Shown here: positions 45,784-56,104 of the stretch, in pieces
Layout of the letters: each line of letters begins with the position of its first letter
Numbering within the stretch: position 1 is the stretch's first letter
Source: Prorocentrum cordatum
Taxonomy: Eukaryota; Sar; Dinophyceae; Prorocentrales; Prorocentraceae
Assembly (NCBI GenBank): GCA_963575745.1
Contig: CAUYUJ010009546.1
Location: 170,001 to 234,000, forward strand
Length of the DNA: 64,000 nucleotides
Direction: 5' to 3'
The notes under the pieces: generated by a model
What the model was told of the DNA's origin: nothing
The model's input: the letters and a program-made list of their open reading frames with translations, nothing else
The model's database searches: none
Position numbers and translations under genes: made by a program

Positions 45784-47130
45784 TCACTTGTTCCACCACT
45801 TGTCCTGCCAGGACTTGTTGCCCTGGTTGTTGCCATGGCCGCCCTTGCCTCCCTTGCCGTTGGAGTTGCCGCCGTTGCCAGAGCGCTTTGGCGACCTGGA
45901 CCTCTTCTTCTTGGGGGTGCTCGGCGCGGGCCCAGCCCCTTTGTGCGCCTTGCCCTGGCCCTTCGGCGCCGCCCCGCTGGAGCTGGAATTGCCCCAGCCT
46001 CCGCAACCAGAGCTGCTGCCACCGTAGGTCCGGGAGCCTCCGCCGTGCTGCGCCTGGCCAGTGGTCGTCCGGCCGTCTCCTTCATTTTCTGAGATACTTT
46101 ATCTTTGGCCTTCCGGGCCATGTCCTCGTCGAGCACATTGAAGTAGTGCGAAAGCCGATCCTCGCCTCGCTCGAGCGAGCGCGCCATCGCCTTACGCTGC
46201 AAGATGTCGTACTGATAAGCCGTCCGGACCCCGCCGTGTTCCTCAGCTATGTGGGTCAAATTGAACAGGTAAGCCAAAAGCTCCGTGGACGAGCACGCTT
46301 TCATCAGCACGCACTTCATCCCCCACTGGAAGACGTGACCCATGAACGTAGCGTAGCTCTGATAATCGAGCTTCAACTCGTCCGCTCGCGCTTTCTTGTC
46401 GTCGAGCACATGCTTGAGCTTCTCCTCGATAGATGAACCAGTCGGTGGCGCAGCCACGACAGGCGTGCGCGACCATTCCGGTCGGTGGTGCGTCTGCAGA
46501 CACTCACCGTCCGCGCTGCCAATCCACTTGCGCTGCTTCTCGGCGGCCACCTTGCCAGCATGCTCGAATTTGGCCCAGGTTTCTTCTGAAGGGAGCCCAT
46601 CCGACGGGAAGTGCGCCAAACCCATTTCTTGGATCCGCTTGGCCAAATCAAAAGACAAACCCTTCTTTGCAGAGCCCGCCGCGGCCGTGTGAGACGTCGC
46701 CTGGACGAACTGCTGCATGGCATTGGCGAACACCGAGACCCCTGCAGCATCCGAATCCGAAGCCATCTTCATCTTGGACTGAAACCTACCCTGCGCACGC
46801 AGAGCCAGCGACAGCATAGCAGGCGTCAAAACAAATTCTTTCCAACCCTCAGCGCCGGAAGAGGCGAACGGCTTGTCGTGGAGCACCAAGCCAGTCTTGA
46901 GGGAGTCGCGGATGAAGTCGTCTGCGTAATCCTCCATCTGGACGCCCTGCACGACCTCTGCCATGGCACGCGCCGTGCCAGTGTAAAAGCGAAGGTCATG
47001 TTTAGCCTTGGCGTTCTCGTCGACAGAGCAGACGAACTTGGCGAACTCCAAAATATCTTCTGCGGAAGCGCCTGCGAATGCTCCCTGCGGGAGGCCGGCG
47101 AGGTCCGAGCTCTGCTGAGAACGAAGCCAT
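45784..47130 (-). pseudogene. Element III gag-like gene, frameshifted
   Basis: The ATG at 47130 gives MASFS, then a one-base change near 47105 is needed to enter DLAGLPQGAFAGASAEDILE. DENAKAKHDLRFYTGTARA, HHRPEWSRTPVV and EEHGGVRTAYQYDILQRKA follow. A -1 change near 46060-46080 leads into the conserved Gly/Ser/Lys tail (TPKKKRSRSPKRSGNGGN) ending WQDKWWNK and TGA. Without it the first frame stays open to 45741 as Arg/Ala-rich sequence. The tail resembles a basic RNA-binding segment. No zinc knuckle is visible. Confidence 0.8.
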
Positions 47131-49497
47131 GGCGCAGCAGTACAGGACAGGAGCCTGCAGGTGATCTGCAACGCAGCTGCTGCACAGTAGCACTTGAGTG
47201 TGTGATTTGCCTGAGCCAACACAGCCACGGTGCTGCATGCTTGCGCGCACAACAACAATGACTGGCTGCAACGGATCATGACCGATACTGCTGTTGCACG
47301 GGGACATGGGCGCACGCAACGATGCAGCCCCAGAGAGCCCGCACCTGCGTCCCGCAACCAGTTTTTCGAACGCGCCCAGCTGCCACCGACGGCGCGCCAG
47401 CGGCTTGAGCCCCACCCAGCAAGAAGGAGGGAAAGAAGAGAGTCCCCCGCTCCGCTCCGCCTCCAACGGCACCAACTCGCACAGTGACGCTGCAGCGCAT
47501 CCCGGCGACCCCCCTTTGACGTTAATCGCGGCCAGGGGGGCCACTCGGGTCACCCTTGGGCGAAACCATGCAAGCTACAGCGGTGCCGCGCCAATCCCAG
47601 TCGAACCCCTTTGACCGCCCAGCGGCCAGGGGAGCTACATGGGTCTCCCTGCACCTCCCCCTCCGCCGGGCCAGAGCAAGGACAGAGCAATTTTTAGCGT
47701 GACGAGGCCTGTTTTGGCCAAGTAACCTCACGCGAGGGGGCTTCCGCTCATCCCACGCTACTTCGGCCGACCATCGTCGGACATTTTTCCGGGTTGCCCG
47801 AAAAATTGCTCCAAGCAAATCCGTCCGTAGTGGATCGAATTTTCAGTGGCCGGAGCCCAAATTTCACGAGCCACACCAGAATTTAATTCTGATTCTCTGT
47901 TGAAAGGGCGCCAGCATGGATATTCCGATTACGCGCCGTTTGGGACGCGGGCCCCCCCGGAGTCGGTCGAGGACGGGCGTGCCGCACATGTGCAAAGCAC
48001 CCCCGCCCCCGTTGTGTGCAGGTGGGGGGTTAGCCAATGCCCCCCCATCAAGGACTAGCTTCTGCCGCCTGCGCACATCCGACCCGGAGTGCCCAAGAGT
48101 GTCCGTAGACCCTCTTTCTGGCCCGTGCGGCCTGCAAGCAAAATGCGACTGTTAGGCGCGCAGGCGTCCCCGACGCACGAATATGCAGTCGGATTGCGAA
48201 GGTGGACGTGCCAGGCTCCACCATGGGCACGGAGCCCAGAACGCAGAACCGGGCGCGCAAACGCCCCCCAGCGCAAAGCAGAGCCCACAGTGCAAACCTG
48301 GACGGTTGGACGCCAAACCGCAGAGAAGAGCCAAAACCGCTACACTGGACGCACGGCTGCCCAGGAAGGCGAACTTGCGCCCATGCGCCCTCGGACGCGC
48401 CTGCGCGCAAGACTACGCAGAGTACAATCCGAGGCGCGTGTGCGGCCCGGCGCGCTCCAGGCGCTGCGAAGGGCTTTCGGGCGCCCTGCCCTGGGCGCGC
48501 CTGGCTCCCGCACGGGAACTGGGCTCTGCAGCGCGAGTCAGAGCGCGAACTGGACACCCGAGCCCATGAGCGCGCCAAAACCGCACAGAATGCAAAACTG
48601 GATGCTTGCGTGGGTTGGGGAGCGCATCCGCGCCCAAACCGCAAACTCCGAGCGCCCCAGCCTCGAGACTGCGGAACCGAACACGGAGCGCGCGGACGCC
48701 CCAGAGCGCAAGTACGAGCACAAATTGCAGACCCACGTGCACTCGGCCGTGCTTCTGAGCCGAATTGCCACTAACTGGGGGCCGACGCCCGCAATGCAAC
48801 AACAGGCGCGCCTGCGCAAGAAACCGTGACACCGGGGAAGCCTTGTAGGACGCTTTGCGCTCCCGAAGACGCAACTGCGCCTGAGTGTGCCGGCGGGACT
48901 GCGCCCACTGCGCAGGGACGCCTCCGGACGCACACGCGCCCGCGAGCCCACATGACGCGCGCCTCCCGCCCCGCGGCAAAAGCCACCATGTGGCCGAAAA
49001 TGCGGAGCAGCGTGCCCTGCTGGGTTGCTAGCAGCCAAACCCTAGGGAAAGGCGAAGCGCCGAACAGTTTGCCGAAGGGCAGGACTGCCTGCAGCTACCG
49101 CTGCGAACAGGGGTCATCGGCATTGCCCTTGCCAGGTTGCCTCGCCCAAGCCGTGCACAGGGGTTCTCGGCATTGCCCATGTCAGGTTGCCTCGCCCATG
49201 GCTGAGATGAGAATCATCGGCATTGCCCATGTCAGGTTGCCTCCTCTCCATCCCGCCAGCAAAACCTGCGACGAGGAGCGCCAGCAAAACCGACACACAA
49301 AAACCGAACACCGAGCAGCCGGCACCAAGAAGACCGCCCCCAGCGGCCCACCGAGGGAGCGCGCCGCCAGTGACCAACTCCGCGGGCACCATGGCCGCGA
49401 GCACACGGCCACCGAGCCCCCGAAAGGGAACTGCGGCGCCACCGCCCCCAAGGGCAAAGACGACGACGACGCCGACGACAGACAGACAGACAGACAG

Positions 49498-49563
<66 letters not shown>

Positions 49564-49746
49564 CAACGGCCCAGAGAGACCGACGGACAACCGCGACCTC
49601 ACCGAGGCCCCCAGGCGCGTGAGAAGCAACACCGCCGACGGGAAGCGCCGCCAGGCACCACCAGCTCCACCAGGAGCACCCACTTTGGGATAAGGCGAGT
49701 GAGCAAAGAAGCGGAGGAGTACATAGACAACTCCGGCCGCTCGTTG
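47131..49746 (-). other. Element III leader and A1-like region
   Basis: No gene is supported. Bases 47845-48115 are the conserved leader block shared with element I. Bases 48120-48980 are worn ~85-90-bp phrases. Bases 49115-49245 hold three ~50-bp units of TCGGCATTGCCCATGTCAGG. Bases 49479-49563 are a GACA tract. The position between satellite and gag makes the right part the expected A1, but no A2 copy exists to prove it. Confidence 0.55.
49479..49563. repeat. GACA tetranucleotide tract
   Basis: (GACA)n with one GGAC interruption. Similar tracts lie at 27843-28020, at a comparable distance from the solitary hairpin at 28172-28216. Confidence 0.95.
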
Positions 49747-49789
49747 TTTTCTCGCGCTGAAAACGCTACGCGTTTTCGCGCGGAGAAAA
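49747..49789 (-). other. Terminal hairpin at the left end of element III
   Basis: TTTTCTCGCGCTGAAAACG and its complement around a 3-base loop, ending GAGAAAA. The sequence is unrelated to the other hairpins, but length and end bases are the same. Immediately to the right the 102-bp satellite starts. Confidence 0.75.
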
Positions 49790-50758
49790 TAGAGACAGTT
49801 TCGCAGAGCGCAGCCAACCAGGGAGCAGCGATGGCTCGTCTGGGTCCGCGTGGCCCTCGACTGCGATGGACCTCCCATAAGATCACGACAGCGGCGCCAT
49901 CAGTTGCACAGCTCGCAGCCCGCCAGGGAGCAGCGTGGTCTCGCCTGGGTGCGAGTGGCCCCCGACCCTGCCGTGCCTCCCAGGAGCCCACGAAAGTGGC
50001 GACCGTGGCGCAGTTCGCAGCCCGCCAAGGGGCAGCGAGGTCTCGTCTGGGTGCGCGTGGCCCCCGACTTTGGTGGACCTTCTAGGAGCCCACGAACGTG
50101 GCGACCGTTGCGCAGAGCGCAGCCAACCAGGGGGCAGCGAGGTTTCGTCTTGGTGCGCGTGGCTCTCGACTTTGGTGGACCTCCCAGGAGCCCACGAAAG
50201 TGGCGACCGTTGCGCAGATCGCAGCCAACCAGGGGGCAGCGAGGTCTCGTCTGGGTTCGCGTGGCCCCCGACTCGGGTGAACCCCTCAGGAGCCCACGAA
50301 AGTGGCTACAGTTGCGCAGAGCGCAGCCATCCAGGGAGTAGCGAGGTCTCGTCCTGGTGCAAAGTGGCCCCCGACTCCGCTGGACCTCCCAGGTACCCAC
50401 GAAAGTAGCGACAATTGCGCAGTTCGTAACCACCCATGGAGCAGAGAGGTCCCAGGTGGGTCCGCGTTCGTTTTTCTGCCGTCGCTCTGGAGATCCGCTG
50501 CTGAAATCGGGCAGCAGAATTCCGAGTTCTGCGCGCCCTTGACTTCGTTCGATTGACTCCAACGAGCCCACGAAAGTGGCGACAGTTGCGCAGTTCGCAG
50601 CCCGCCAGGGAGCTGCGAGGTCTCGGCTGGATCGGTTTACTCCCCGACTCCGCCGTGACTCCAACGAGCCTACGAAAGTGGCAGCGGTTGCGCATTTCCC
50701 TTGCCGGGTCCATTTATTCCCCGAGTTCGCCGTGACTCCCAGGAGCCATGAAAGTGGA
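49790..50758. repeat. 102-bp satellite array, about nine units
   Basis: The marker CGCAGCC falls at 49809, 49914, 50016, 50118, 50220, 50322 and 50425 (spacing 105, 102, 102, 102, 102, 103). The next unit is lengthened by ~69 bases, then two more follow. The unit is divisible by three, so open frames extend on both strands without evidence of selection. The phrase CACTTTCGTGGGC on the minus strand is where elements III and V joined. Confidence 0.92.
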
Positions 50759-50869
50759 GAAAATCTTCCTCCATCCCCTGAATGGGTTTGCGCTCCTGTG
50801 CGTACACAGGGCACACTCTAATCGCACGTCTGGCCGGCGATGCCTTGGGGCGAAGGCTACCAGTATCCC
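50759..50869 (-). repeat. Element IV repeat B2
   Basis: 111 bp starting GAAAATCTTCCTCCATCCCC, one mismatch from B1. It follows satellite sequence ending ATGAAAGTGGA. Confidence 0.9.
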
Positions 50870-50909
50870 GGCCAGAGAGCGCATAACCCACGAGGGCGGG
50901 AGGGCTGGG

Positions 50910-51425
50910 AATTGAAGCAACCCACAGGCAGCCGAAACTGCAGCACTCGGCGGTGCAGGATGGCGCCCAGCGGCACCAGGAATAAACAATTACCTGCAGG
51001 TGCAATTGGCCTTCAACCTTGAACAGCGCAGCACCGGCGACGAAGGGCCCACGAGCAAGCCTTCAACCTTGAACAGCATAGCACCAGCGACGAGGGACCC
51101 ACGAGCTCCCATCACCAGAGGCCTTCGACGCGCCTCACGTGCCCACGAGGAGCAGACGCCCAATCACAGTTCCCGCCAGCTCCCGCGGAGCCGCCAAGCG
51201 TGTGAGGCAGGGATAGCTGCTCAGGAGCACGACGCAAGGCAGATACGCCTGCTCCCTCAGGAGAGCACCAGGCATGTGAGACAAGCCTGCCTGTCACTAA
51301 TTGGTCCCGTGCCACGAACGCAAACCCCAGAAGCCCCCAGAGGCCAAGAGGAGAGGAGTGGATGATGACACGCTCCGTCGTCATATTTTCCTGCCCCCCA
51401 AATCGCTTCGCGATTTGGGGGCTAA
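50910..51425 (-). repeat. Element IV repeat A2
   Basis: 516 bp matching A1 at 54438-54953. Its minus-strand start is the perfect-stem hairpin at 51386-51430 (AAATCGC, loop TTC, GCGATTT). Confidence 0.92.
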
Positions 51426-51430
51426 GAAAA
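51386..51430 (-). other. Terminal hairpin of A2, element IV
   Basis: TTTTCCTGCCCCCCAAATCGC, three-base loop, and near-complement to GAAAA; 18 of 21 arm positions pair, with a 12-bp perfect inner stem. A1 has the same hairpin at 54914-54958, with core GACAA instead of GAAAA. Confidence 0.85.
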
Positions 51431-51536
51431 TCTTCCTCCATCCCCTGAATGGGTTTGCGCTCCTGTGCGTACACAGGGCACACTCTAATCGCACGTCTGG
51501 CCGGCGATGTCTTGGGGCGAAGGCTACCAGTATCCC
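51426..51536 (-). repeat. Element IV repeat B1
   Basis: 111 bp, the partner of B2. Between it and the YR stop lie about 160 bases including a (GT)n tract at 51605-51630. Confidence 0.9.
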
Positions 51537-51697
51537 TGTGCACCCCAGGACATCGCATCCTGGACAGACACAACCTGTGCAGACGTGGAAGCCCAATGCA
51601 CACAGGTGTGTGTGTGTGTGTGTGTGCGTGTGCACGTGTATGCCCGCGAAGCGACAATCAATTTCGTACACGCAATTCCTCTGATTGTTTTCCACGC

Positions 51698-53548
51698 TCA
51701 GTCCTCGCCAGAAGACTCCGAGAATTCTATTAAGAATTCTGCTTCCTCCAGCGTGCCGCGGGCTTTGGCCGAAGTGCACGCGAAGGCCGTCACGCCCCTC
51801 CAGCCTCCCGAATAGAAAAGCGCTGCCGGCCCATTGGCCTGCACAACTTCTGTGGCCCATCCGCGGCGGAACGCATGAGTGCCCCAGGATCGCGCGTCGG
51901 CGAATCCTAGAGCTTGCGCAGCGAGCTTTAAGCAAGCCAGCGATTCGTTATACGAAATACTCGCGAAAGGGATCCCGCTGTCTGCCAACCTTCGCCTCAG
52001 CACGCATGCGCCGCAGAGCGTCTTGCCCTGCAACTTGCAAATGCACCGGCGCGAGACCTCCACCGGCTCAGCACAACATTTGCGATTGAAGAAAGTTATC
52101 CGGACAGCTTCTGTTCCCCCAGCAACGGTCTCAATGACGACTTGCGCCTGAGGACGGCCCAACTGCAAAGTTTCACCATATCTGAGACAGAAGTGCCGAG
52201 ATACAACCCATGATTCACCAATGTCCTGCTGATCGTTGCTGACACACCATTGCGCCAACTTCCGGGTCTGATCAGCTGTCGCACGGATTTTTACTCGCCG
52301 AATGGCTCTTCCAGATATCTCTGCTCCACGAGCGACGCGGCTTGTGTCGAGCAGTGCCCCTAAAGGACTACGCATCCATCGCAAGATCGTTCTCAAATGC
52401 GAAAGGTATTTACCAAGTGAAGAAGCACTGCGAAAGAGAACGACAAACGCATCCACTTGCGCATCTGCTGGGGGCCAGGGCTCAAGCTTGTGTAGAATGC
52501 AACTCTGTCCGTAAAGGCGAAGCGCTGAAGCGTGGCCCGAAGCACTCGCCTTCCAGCCACAGAACTCAATCCACATCGCTTCCTCCTCGAAACTTTCCCC
52601 AGATCTGCTCTGAGACCGCCGTTCCGCTTCTGCCCGGGGCGTTTGCGCTGGCGGTGCAAGCAGCAACGCATCGACAGCAGCCATTGCGCTGATTGCGTCG
52701 GCCAGAATCTTTGGCGGAGGCAAATGTGCAGATCGCCGCGCTGCGGCGCATAAGGCCAAAGCTGCCATGGCTCTCCGCTGCTTCCCTGAATCTCCTGGTG
52801 CCGCTGCTCGTCTCGCCGGCGGTGGACCGGCAGCCGGAATTGGCTCGGCATGCGCCCGTGGTGGCGCGGACGGCGCAGCACTGACACTCGATTGCGAACA
52901 TGCCCAGAGAAATCTTTCTACGAAATCCTTGCTCCAATCTTGCAGCGGCGTCCAAATCTCAGTTGCCTCACTGACTGAAAGGCCGAGGAAATCAGAGGCA
53001 TGCGCTGCGCCCTCCTGGAGCAACCTCCGCTCTAATCCCTCCAAATCGCCAGAATGACCGGAAGCCGCCGCTGCTCTGCGCAACAGAGGTGATAGCCATG
53101 TGTCTGCACGTGGACGCACGCGTCTGTCTCCTACCGAGGTTCCCTGGGCAGCAGCCCGGCTGGCATCGATAAGAGAAAGCAGACCACTGCTCATGTAAAA
53201 GCTAAGCCAAACCGGCTTCGAGCCAGACGCTACGGAAATCGCCACTGCACAATCTGCCGAGCAGCAGTCAATCATTATTCTCTGCAGCATTACCACACCA
53301 CATGATCCCTGAACAGCGCCGGCCCTGACAATTCGAAAGTGAAGCCGGCTCGCGGGAAGCTGCAAAGAAGGACCCCTGCAATCGATTGCAGGCCACAAAC
53401 GATGGATGAGATGATGACAGCCGATGCATTTCTCGATTGCACGGCCTTGTTCAGTGGGTGTGCCGCGGCAATCGGGCTGGCCAGTCCCATCGCATTTGCC
53501 GGAAACCTCGCTTTGCGAAGTCGGCACGAGATGCCTCAAAAGATTCAT
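51698..53548 (-). CDS. Element IV tyrosine recombinase, catalytic Tyr replaced by Cys
   Basis: A full-length frame of up to 616 aa; the true start is uncertain because the first ~100 residues overlap the RNase H end and lack similarity. Box I is SRHFCLRYGETL. The Cys cluster is complete (RKCCAEP, RRCICKLQG, TLCGACVL). Box II is THAFRRGWA (His558) and GGWRG. At the Tyr position (591) the sequence is TAFACTS, so the nucleophile is Cys. The tail is acidic/Ser-rich (FSESSGED). Otherwise it is uninterrupted, unlike the YRs of III and V. Without Tyr, normal strand cleavage is not expected. Confidence 0.88.
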   Translation of the reverse strand: MNLLRHLVPTSQSEVSGKCDGTGQPDCRGTPTEQGRAIEKCIGCHHLIHRLWPAIDCRGPSLQLPASRLHFRIVRAGAVQGSCGVVMLQRIMIDCCSADCAVAISVASGSKPVWLSFYMSSGLLSLIDASRAAAQGTSVGDRRVRPRADTWLSPLLRRAAAASGHSGDLEGLERRLLQEGAAHASDFLGLSVSEATEIWTPLQDWSKDFVERFLWACSQSSVSAAPSAPPRAHAEPIPAAGPPPARRAAAPGDSGKQRRAMAALALCAAARRSAHLPPPKILADAISAMAAVDALLLAPPAQTPRAEAERRSQSRSGESFEEEAMWIEFCGWKASASGHASALRLYGQSCILHKLEPWPPADAQVDAFVVLFRSASSLGKYLSHLRTILRWMRSPLGALLDTSRVARGAEISGRAIRRVKIRATADQTRKLAQWCVSNDQQDIGESWVVSRHFCLRYGETLQLGRPQAQVVIETVAGGTEAVRITFFNRKCCAEPVEVSRRCICKLQGKTLCGACVLRRRLADSGIPFASISYNESLACLKLAAQALGFADARSWGTHAFRRGWATEVVQANGPAALFYSGGWRGVTAFACTSAKARGTLEEAEFLIEFSESSGED

Positions 53549-54437
53549 CTCTCGTGGGGCCGTCCGCCAAATTTAATTTTGACGGTGCGCGCACTGCGTG
53601 CAGCAGGACGCCTGCAGCGGCTACAGTGAACCAAAAGTCATTGACAATCTCGTTGTAATCCTGTTGCCGGCTCGCGCCCCGGACAAGGGTATGGAGCGCG
53701 ACGTTGCTGTCAATGAACAAAATGGTCTCGCAATCCTTGAGCCCATGCTCAAGGAGGAACTGCAAACTACACACGGCCGCCACCAATTCCCACAGAGAGA
53801 TCTGCGTACGGCGCGGTCGGGCCCATCGTTTTGCAACTGTGGGCACTGCGGCAGCAGACCAAACGCGCATAGCCGGATGAGAAAGCACAAACGCAATCTT
53901 CCCATCGCCAGCGGCGTCGGTGTAAACGAAACACCGCTGCACCTCACGTGGATGCAGCTGGACCACGCGCGTTGGGCAGGATCCCAGAAAACGCCGCCAC
54001 CACAGGAGTGCATTCCGGACGCGCCTCGGAATCCTCGCACTCCTGCTGTTTGCTTGCCAATGCAAAGCAGCTAGATAAGCTCTGGCCCCACGGCCGAATA
54101 CTACCGAGCCGCCCCAGCTGAGCCGACCTGCCAAACGCTTGGCTTCAGCTGGCCGAAGGGAATTGGCTTCTAAGGCGCCATCTATACAACTGATCCACTT
54201 CTCGAGCTTCTCACGACCGATCCAAAATGCAATTGCGCCTGGCCAAGCGCGGGCGCAGACTCCCAGCACAGTGGCGCTTGATGCATCGTCGACCGATTTC
54301 TTTTGATCCAAGTCCCAGCCTAGAAGCTTGATCACCTGGCGACTGCAATTCGCAGTACCCCTCGGCCCTGCAAATTCATACGAATGCTCTTCTTTGCGAT
54401 CGGCCGAGAACAGATCATCGACAAAGCGGGGCGTGGC
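53451..54437 (-). pseudogene. Element IV RT fragment with intact RNase H
   Basis: The open frame enters from repeat A1 (an unrelated Cys/Trp-rich lead-in) and becomes RT at TPRFVDDLFSADR, so everything N-terminal to the catalytic loop is deleted. It continues through the connection LAGRLSWGGSVVFGRGARA. A complete RNase H follows: VYTDAAGDGKIAF, LWELVAAV, LFIDSNVALHTLVRG, LNLADGP, with all four acids present. The end overlaps the YR frame by up to 98 nt. It cannot encode a working RT. Confidence 0.9.
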
Positions 54438-54953
54438 AATTGAAGCAACCCACAGGCAGCCGAAACTGCAGCACTCGGCGGTGCAGGATGGCGCCCAGCG
54501 GCACCAGGAATAAACAATTACCTGCAGGTGCAATTGGCCTTCAACCTTGAACAGCGTAGCACCGGCGACGAAGGGCCCACGAGCAAGCCTTCAACCTTGA
54601 ACAGCATAGCACCAGCGACGAGGGACCCACGAGCTCCCATCACCAGAGGCCTTCGACGCGCCTCACGTGCCCACGAGGAGCAGACACCCAATCACAGTTC
54701 CCGCCAGCTCCCGCGGAGCCGCCAAGCGTGTGAGGCAGGGATAGCTGCTCAGGAGCACGACGCAAGGCAGATACGCCTGCTCCCTCAGGAGAGCACCAGG
54801 CATGTGAGACAAGCCTGCCTGTCACTAATTGGTCCTGTGCCACGAACGCAAACCCCAGAAGCCCCCAGAGGCCAAGAGGAGAGGAGTGGATGATGACACG
54901 CTCCGTCGTCATATTTTCCTGCCCCCCAAATCGCTTCGCGATTTGGGGGCTAA
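54438..54953 (-). repeat. Element IV repeat A1
   Basis: 516-bp partner of A2. The minus-strand flank reads ATAATTGTC before TTAGCCCCC, so its core is TTGTC rather than TTTTC, either the original target or a later change. Confidence 0.92.
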
Positions 54954-54958
54954 GACAA

Positions 54959-55005
54959 TTATGTCTCGGCTGGGTCCGTTTACTCCCCAGCTCCGGCGTG
55001 CCTTC
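54959..55005. repeat. 102-bp satellite remnant right of element IV
   Basis: Reads TCTCGGCTGGGTCCG, then TTTACTCCCCAGCTCCGGCG, a partial satellite unit. It continues at 55181 after the MITE. Confidence 0.75.
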
Positions 55006-55013
55006 CAGTAGCC
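55006..55013. repeat. 8-bp target duplication, left, MITE copy 2
   Basis: CAGTAGCC, repeated exactly at 55173-55180. Confidence 0.85.
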
Positions 55014-55172
55014 TCAAGTCGGGCCTGTCTGCAGGAGGAATACTTAAAAGTAGTTAGAAACAACATGTGGACGATTATTGGAGCATTTTTTAAAATACAA
55101 TTTTGGAGTATTTGTGGGGTATGTTTGATTTGTCGTCCAAAATCCCCTTGTAGGGGGACAAGCCCGACCTAA
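55014..55172. mobile_element. MITE, family M, copy 2 (159 bp)
   Basis: Starts TCAAGTCGGGCCTGTC; the inverted right end reads TTAGGTCGGGCTTGTCCC. The interior (GGAGGAATA, GGAGCATTTTT, TATTTGTGGGG) matches copy 1 at 12327-12490. It is inserted in a satellite unit: removing it and one CAGTAGCC restores the usual CCAGGAGCCCACGAAAG-like text. Non-coding, with 8-bp duplications. Confidence 0.88.
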
Positions 55173-55180
55173 CAGTAGCC
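55173..55180. repeat. 8-bp target duplication, right, MITE copy 2
   Basis: CAGTAGCC, an exact match to the left duplication. Confidence 0.85.
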
Positions 55181-55285
55181 CATGGAGGTGGCGACGGCTG
55201 CGCAGATCGCAGCCACCCAGGGAGCTGCGAGGTCTTGGAAGGATCCGTTTACTCCCCGACTCCGCCGCGCCTCCCGAGTGCCCAG
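55181..55285. repeat. 102-bp satellite unit left of element V
   Basis: One unit with GGTGGCGACGGCTGCGCAG, GCAGCCACCCAGGGAGCTGC, CCGTTTACTCCCCGACTCCG and CGAGTGCCCAG. It resumes at 61323 beyond element V. Confidence 0.85.
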
Positions 55286-55404
55286 GAAAATCATAACAGC
55301 GCCAGCCCATTTCCAGAGATGGCCGGCGCCCCTGCGCCAGCAAGGGGTGCGTTGGGAAGCGCTGCCTGGCCGGAGCCGTTTGGGTCTCCCCCCAAAGACT
55401 CCCA
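55286..55404 (-). repeat. Element V repeat B2
   Basis: 119 bp starting GAAAATCATAACAGCGCC, identical by eye to B1. Confidence 0.92.
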
Positions 55405-55450
55405 GCCGGGACAGGGCGCCGGCGCAAGCCTCGAAGGGCGGCGAGGGTGG

Positions 55451-55899
55451 GCAAAGCTCCTCACGAGGAGCAGTAGGCGCAGCCCCTTTCAGCAAACACT
55501 CCGGCTCCAAGACGCCACCGCGAAACGCAGAGGAGCCAGGGACACTTGGGGCCCCAGCCCCCAGGCGCCGCGGGCGAGGCGTGGGGTGCCAGCCCCCAGG
55601 CCACATGCGACTGAGGGCGACAAGCGCGCCCCGGTTCCACCATCTTGAAGGGAACACTTGGGCGGCAAGCTGCAACGCTGCCGCCCCGCCACATCAATAC
55701 TTCCGCCGTTTCGCGCAGAAACTCTTCCGCCGCACTGCCAAGGAACCGCTTCCCCCGCGAAGCAGGCAGAAGCGCGCGAGCCACGCGCCCGCAGGCAGAG
55801 GCGTGTGAGCAAGGCGTGTGAGCAAAGAGGCGTAGAGGTGTAAACAATTGGTCCTGCGCCTCATGATTTTCCTGCTGCAGAAATAAATTTATGATTCAC
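55451..55899 (-). repeat. Element V repeat A2
   Basis: 449 bp matching A1 (60872-61317, 446 bp). The minus-strand start is the hairpin 55867-55904 with ATAAATTTAT at its centre. Confidence 0.92.
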
Positions 55900-56018
55900 G
55901 AAAATCATAACAGCGCCAGCCCATTTCCAGAGATGGCCGGCGCCCCTGCGCCAGCAAGGGGTGCGTTGGGAAGCGCTGCCTGGCCGGAGCCGTTTGGGTC
56001 TCCCCCCAAAGACTCCCA
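55900..56018 (-). repeat. Element V repeat B1
   Basis: 119 bp, the partner of B2, beginning 86 bases after the YR stop in the minus-strand sense. Confidence 0.92.
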
Positions 56019-56104
56019 TTGCACCAGAAGGCGACGGACCGCGCAGCAGCGCCGAACAGATAATGTCGTGGCATATTTTTGGCCCCTGCGCACACGATGC
56101 ACAG

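Larger units (their letters stand above)
41134..49789 (-). mobile_element. Element III: YR retrotransposon, near full length, decayed (8.66 kb)
   Basis: It begins in a 102-bp satellite unit at the hairpin 49747-49789. Minus-strand order: leader, gag, RT-RNase H, YR, minisatellite, B-like end at 41240-41134. Gag, RT-RH and YR each need a frameshift correction. The A2 and B2 expected beyond 41134 are replaced by element II, so the right end is incomplete. It is closest to element I in protein sequence and in a conserved leader block. Confidence 0.8.
50759..54958 (-). mobile_element. Element IV: YR retrotransposon, internal deletion derivative (4.2 kb)
   Basis: Minus-strand order: A1 (54438-54953), RT C-terminal part plus RNase H, YR, B1 (51426-51536), A2 (50910-51425), B2 (50759-50869). 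A1 and A2 are both 516 bp with about three differences; B1 and B2 are both 111 bp with one. Gag, the leader and most of RT are absent: A1 joins directly to the codon before PRFVDDLF. Near-identical repeats show that it moved after or shortly before losing those parts, so it probably used proteins from another copy. It is inserted in the satellite. Confidence 0.9.

Noticed and set aside
49850-50814. Repeat protein encoded by the 102-bp array (plus 163 aa, minus 304 aa)
   Set aside because: Open frames on both strands follow from a unit length divisible by three. There is no start context and no codon-position bias visible.
50759-51536. Reading the ~93-119-bp direct repeats around each A2 as very long target-site duplications of a ~500-bp insertion
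   Set aside because: A matching A1 lies at the far end of each element and the outer junctions show no duplication. Split direct repeats of a YR retrotransposon explain every copy.
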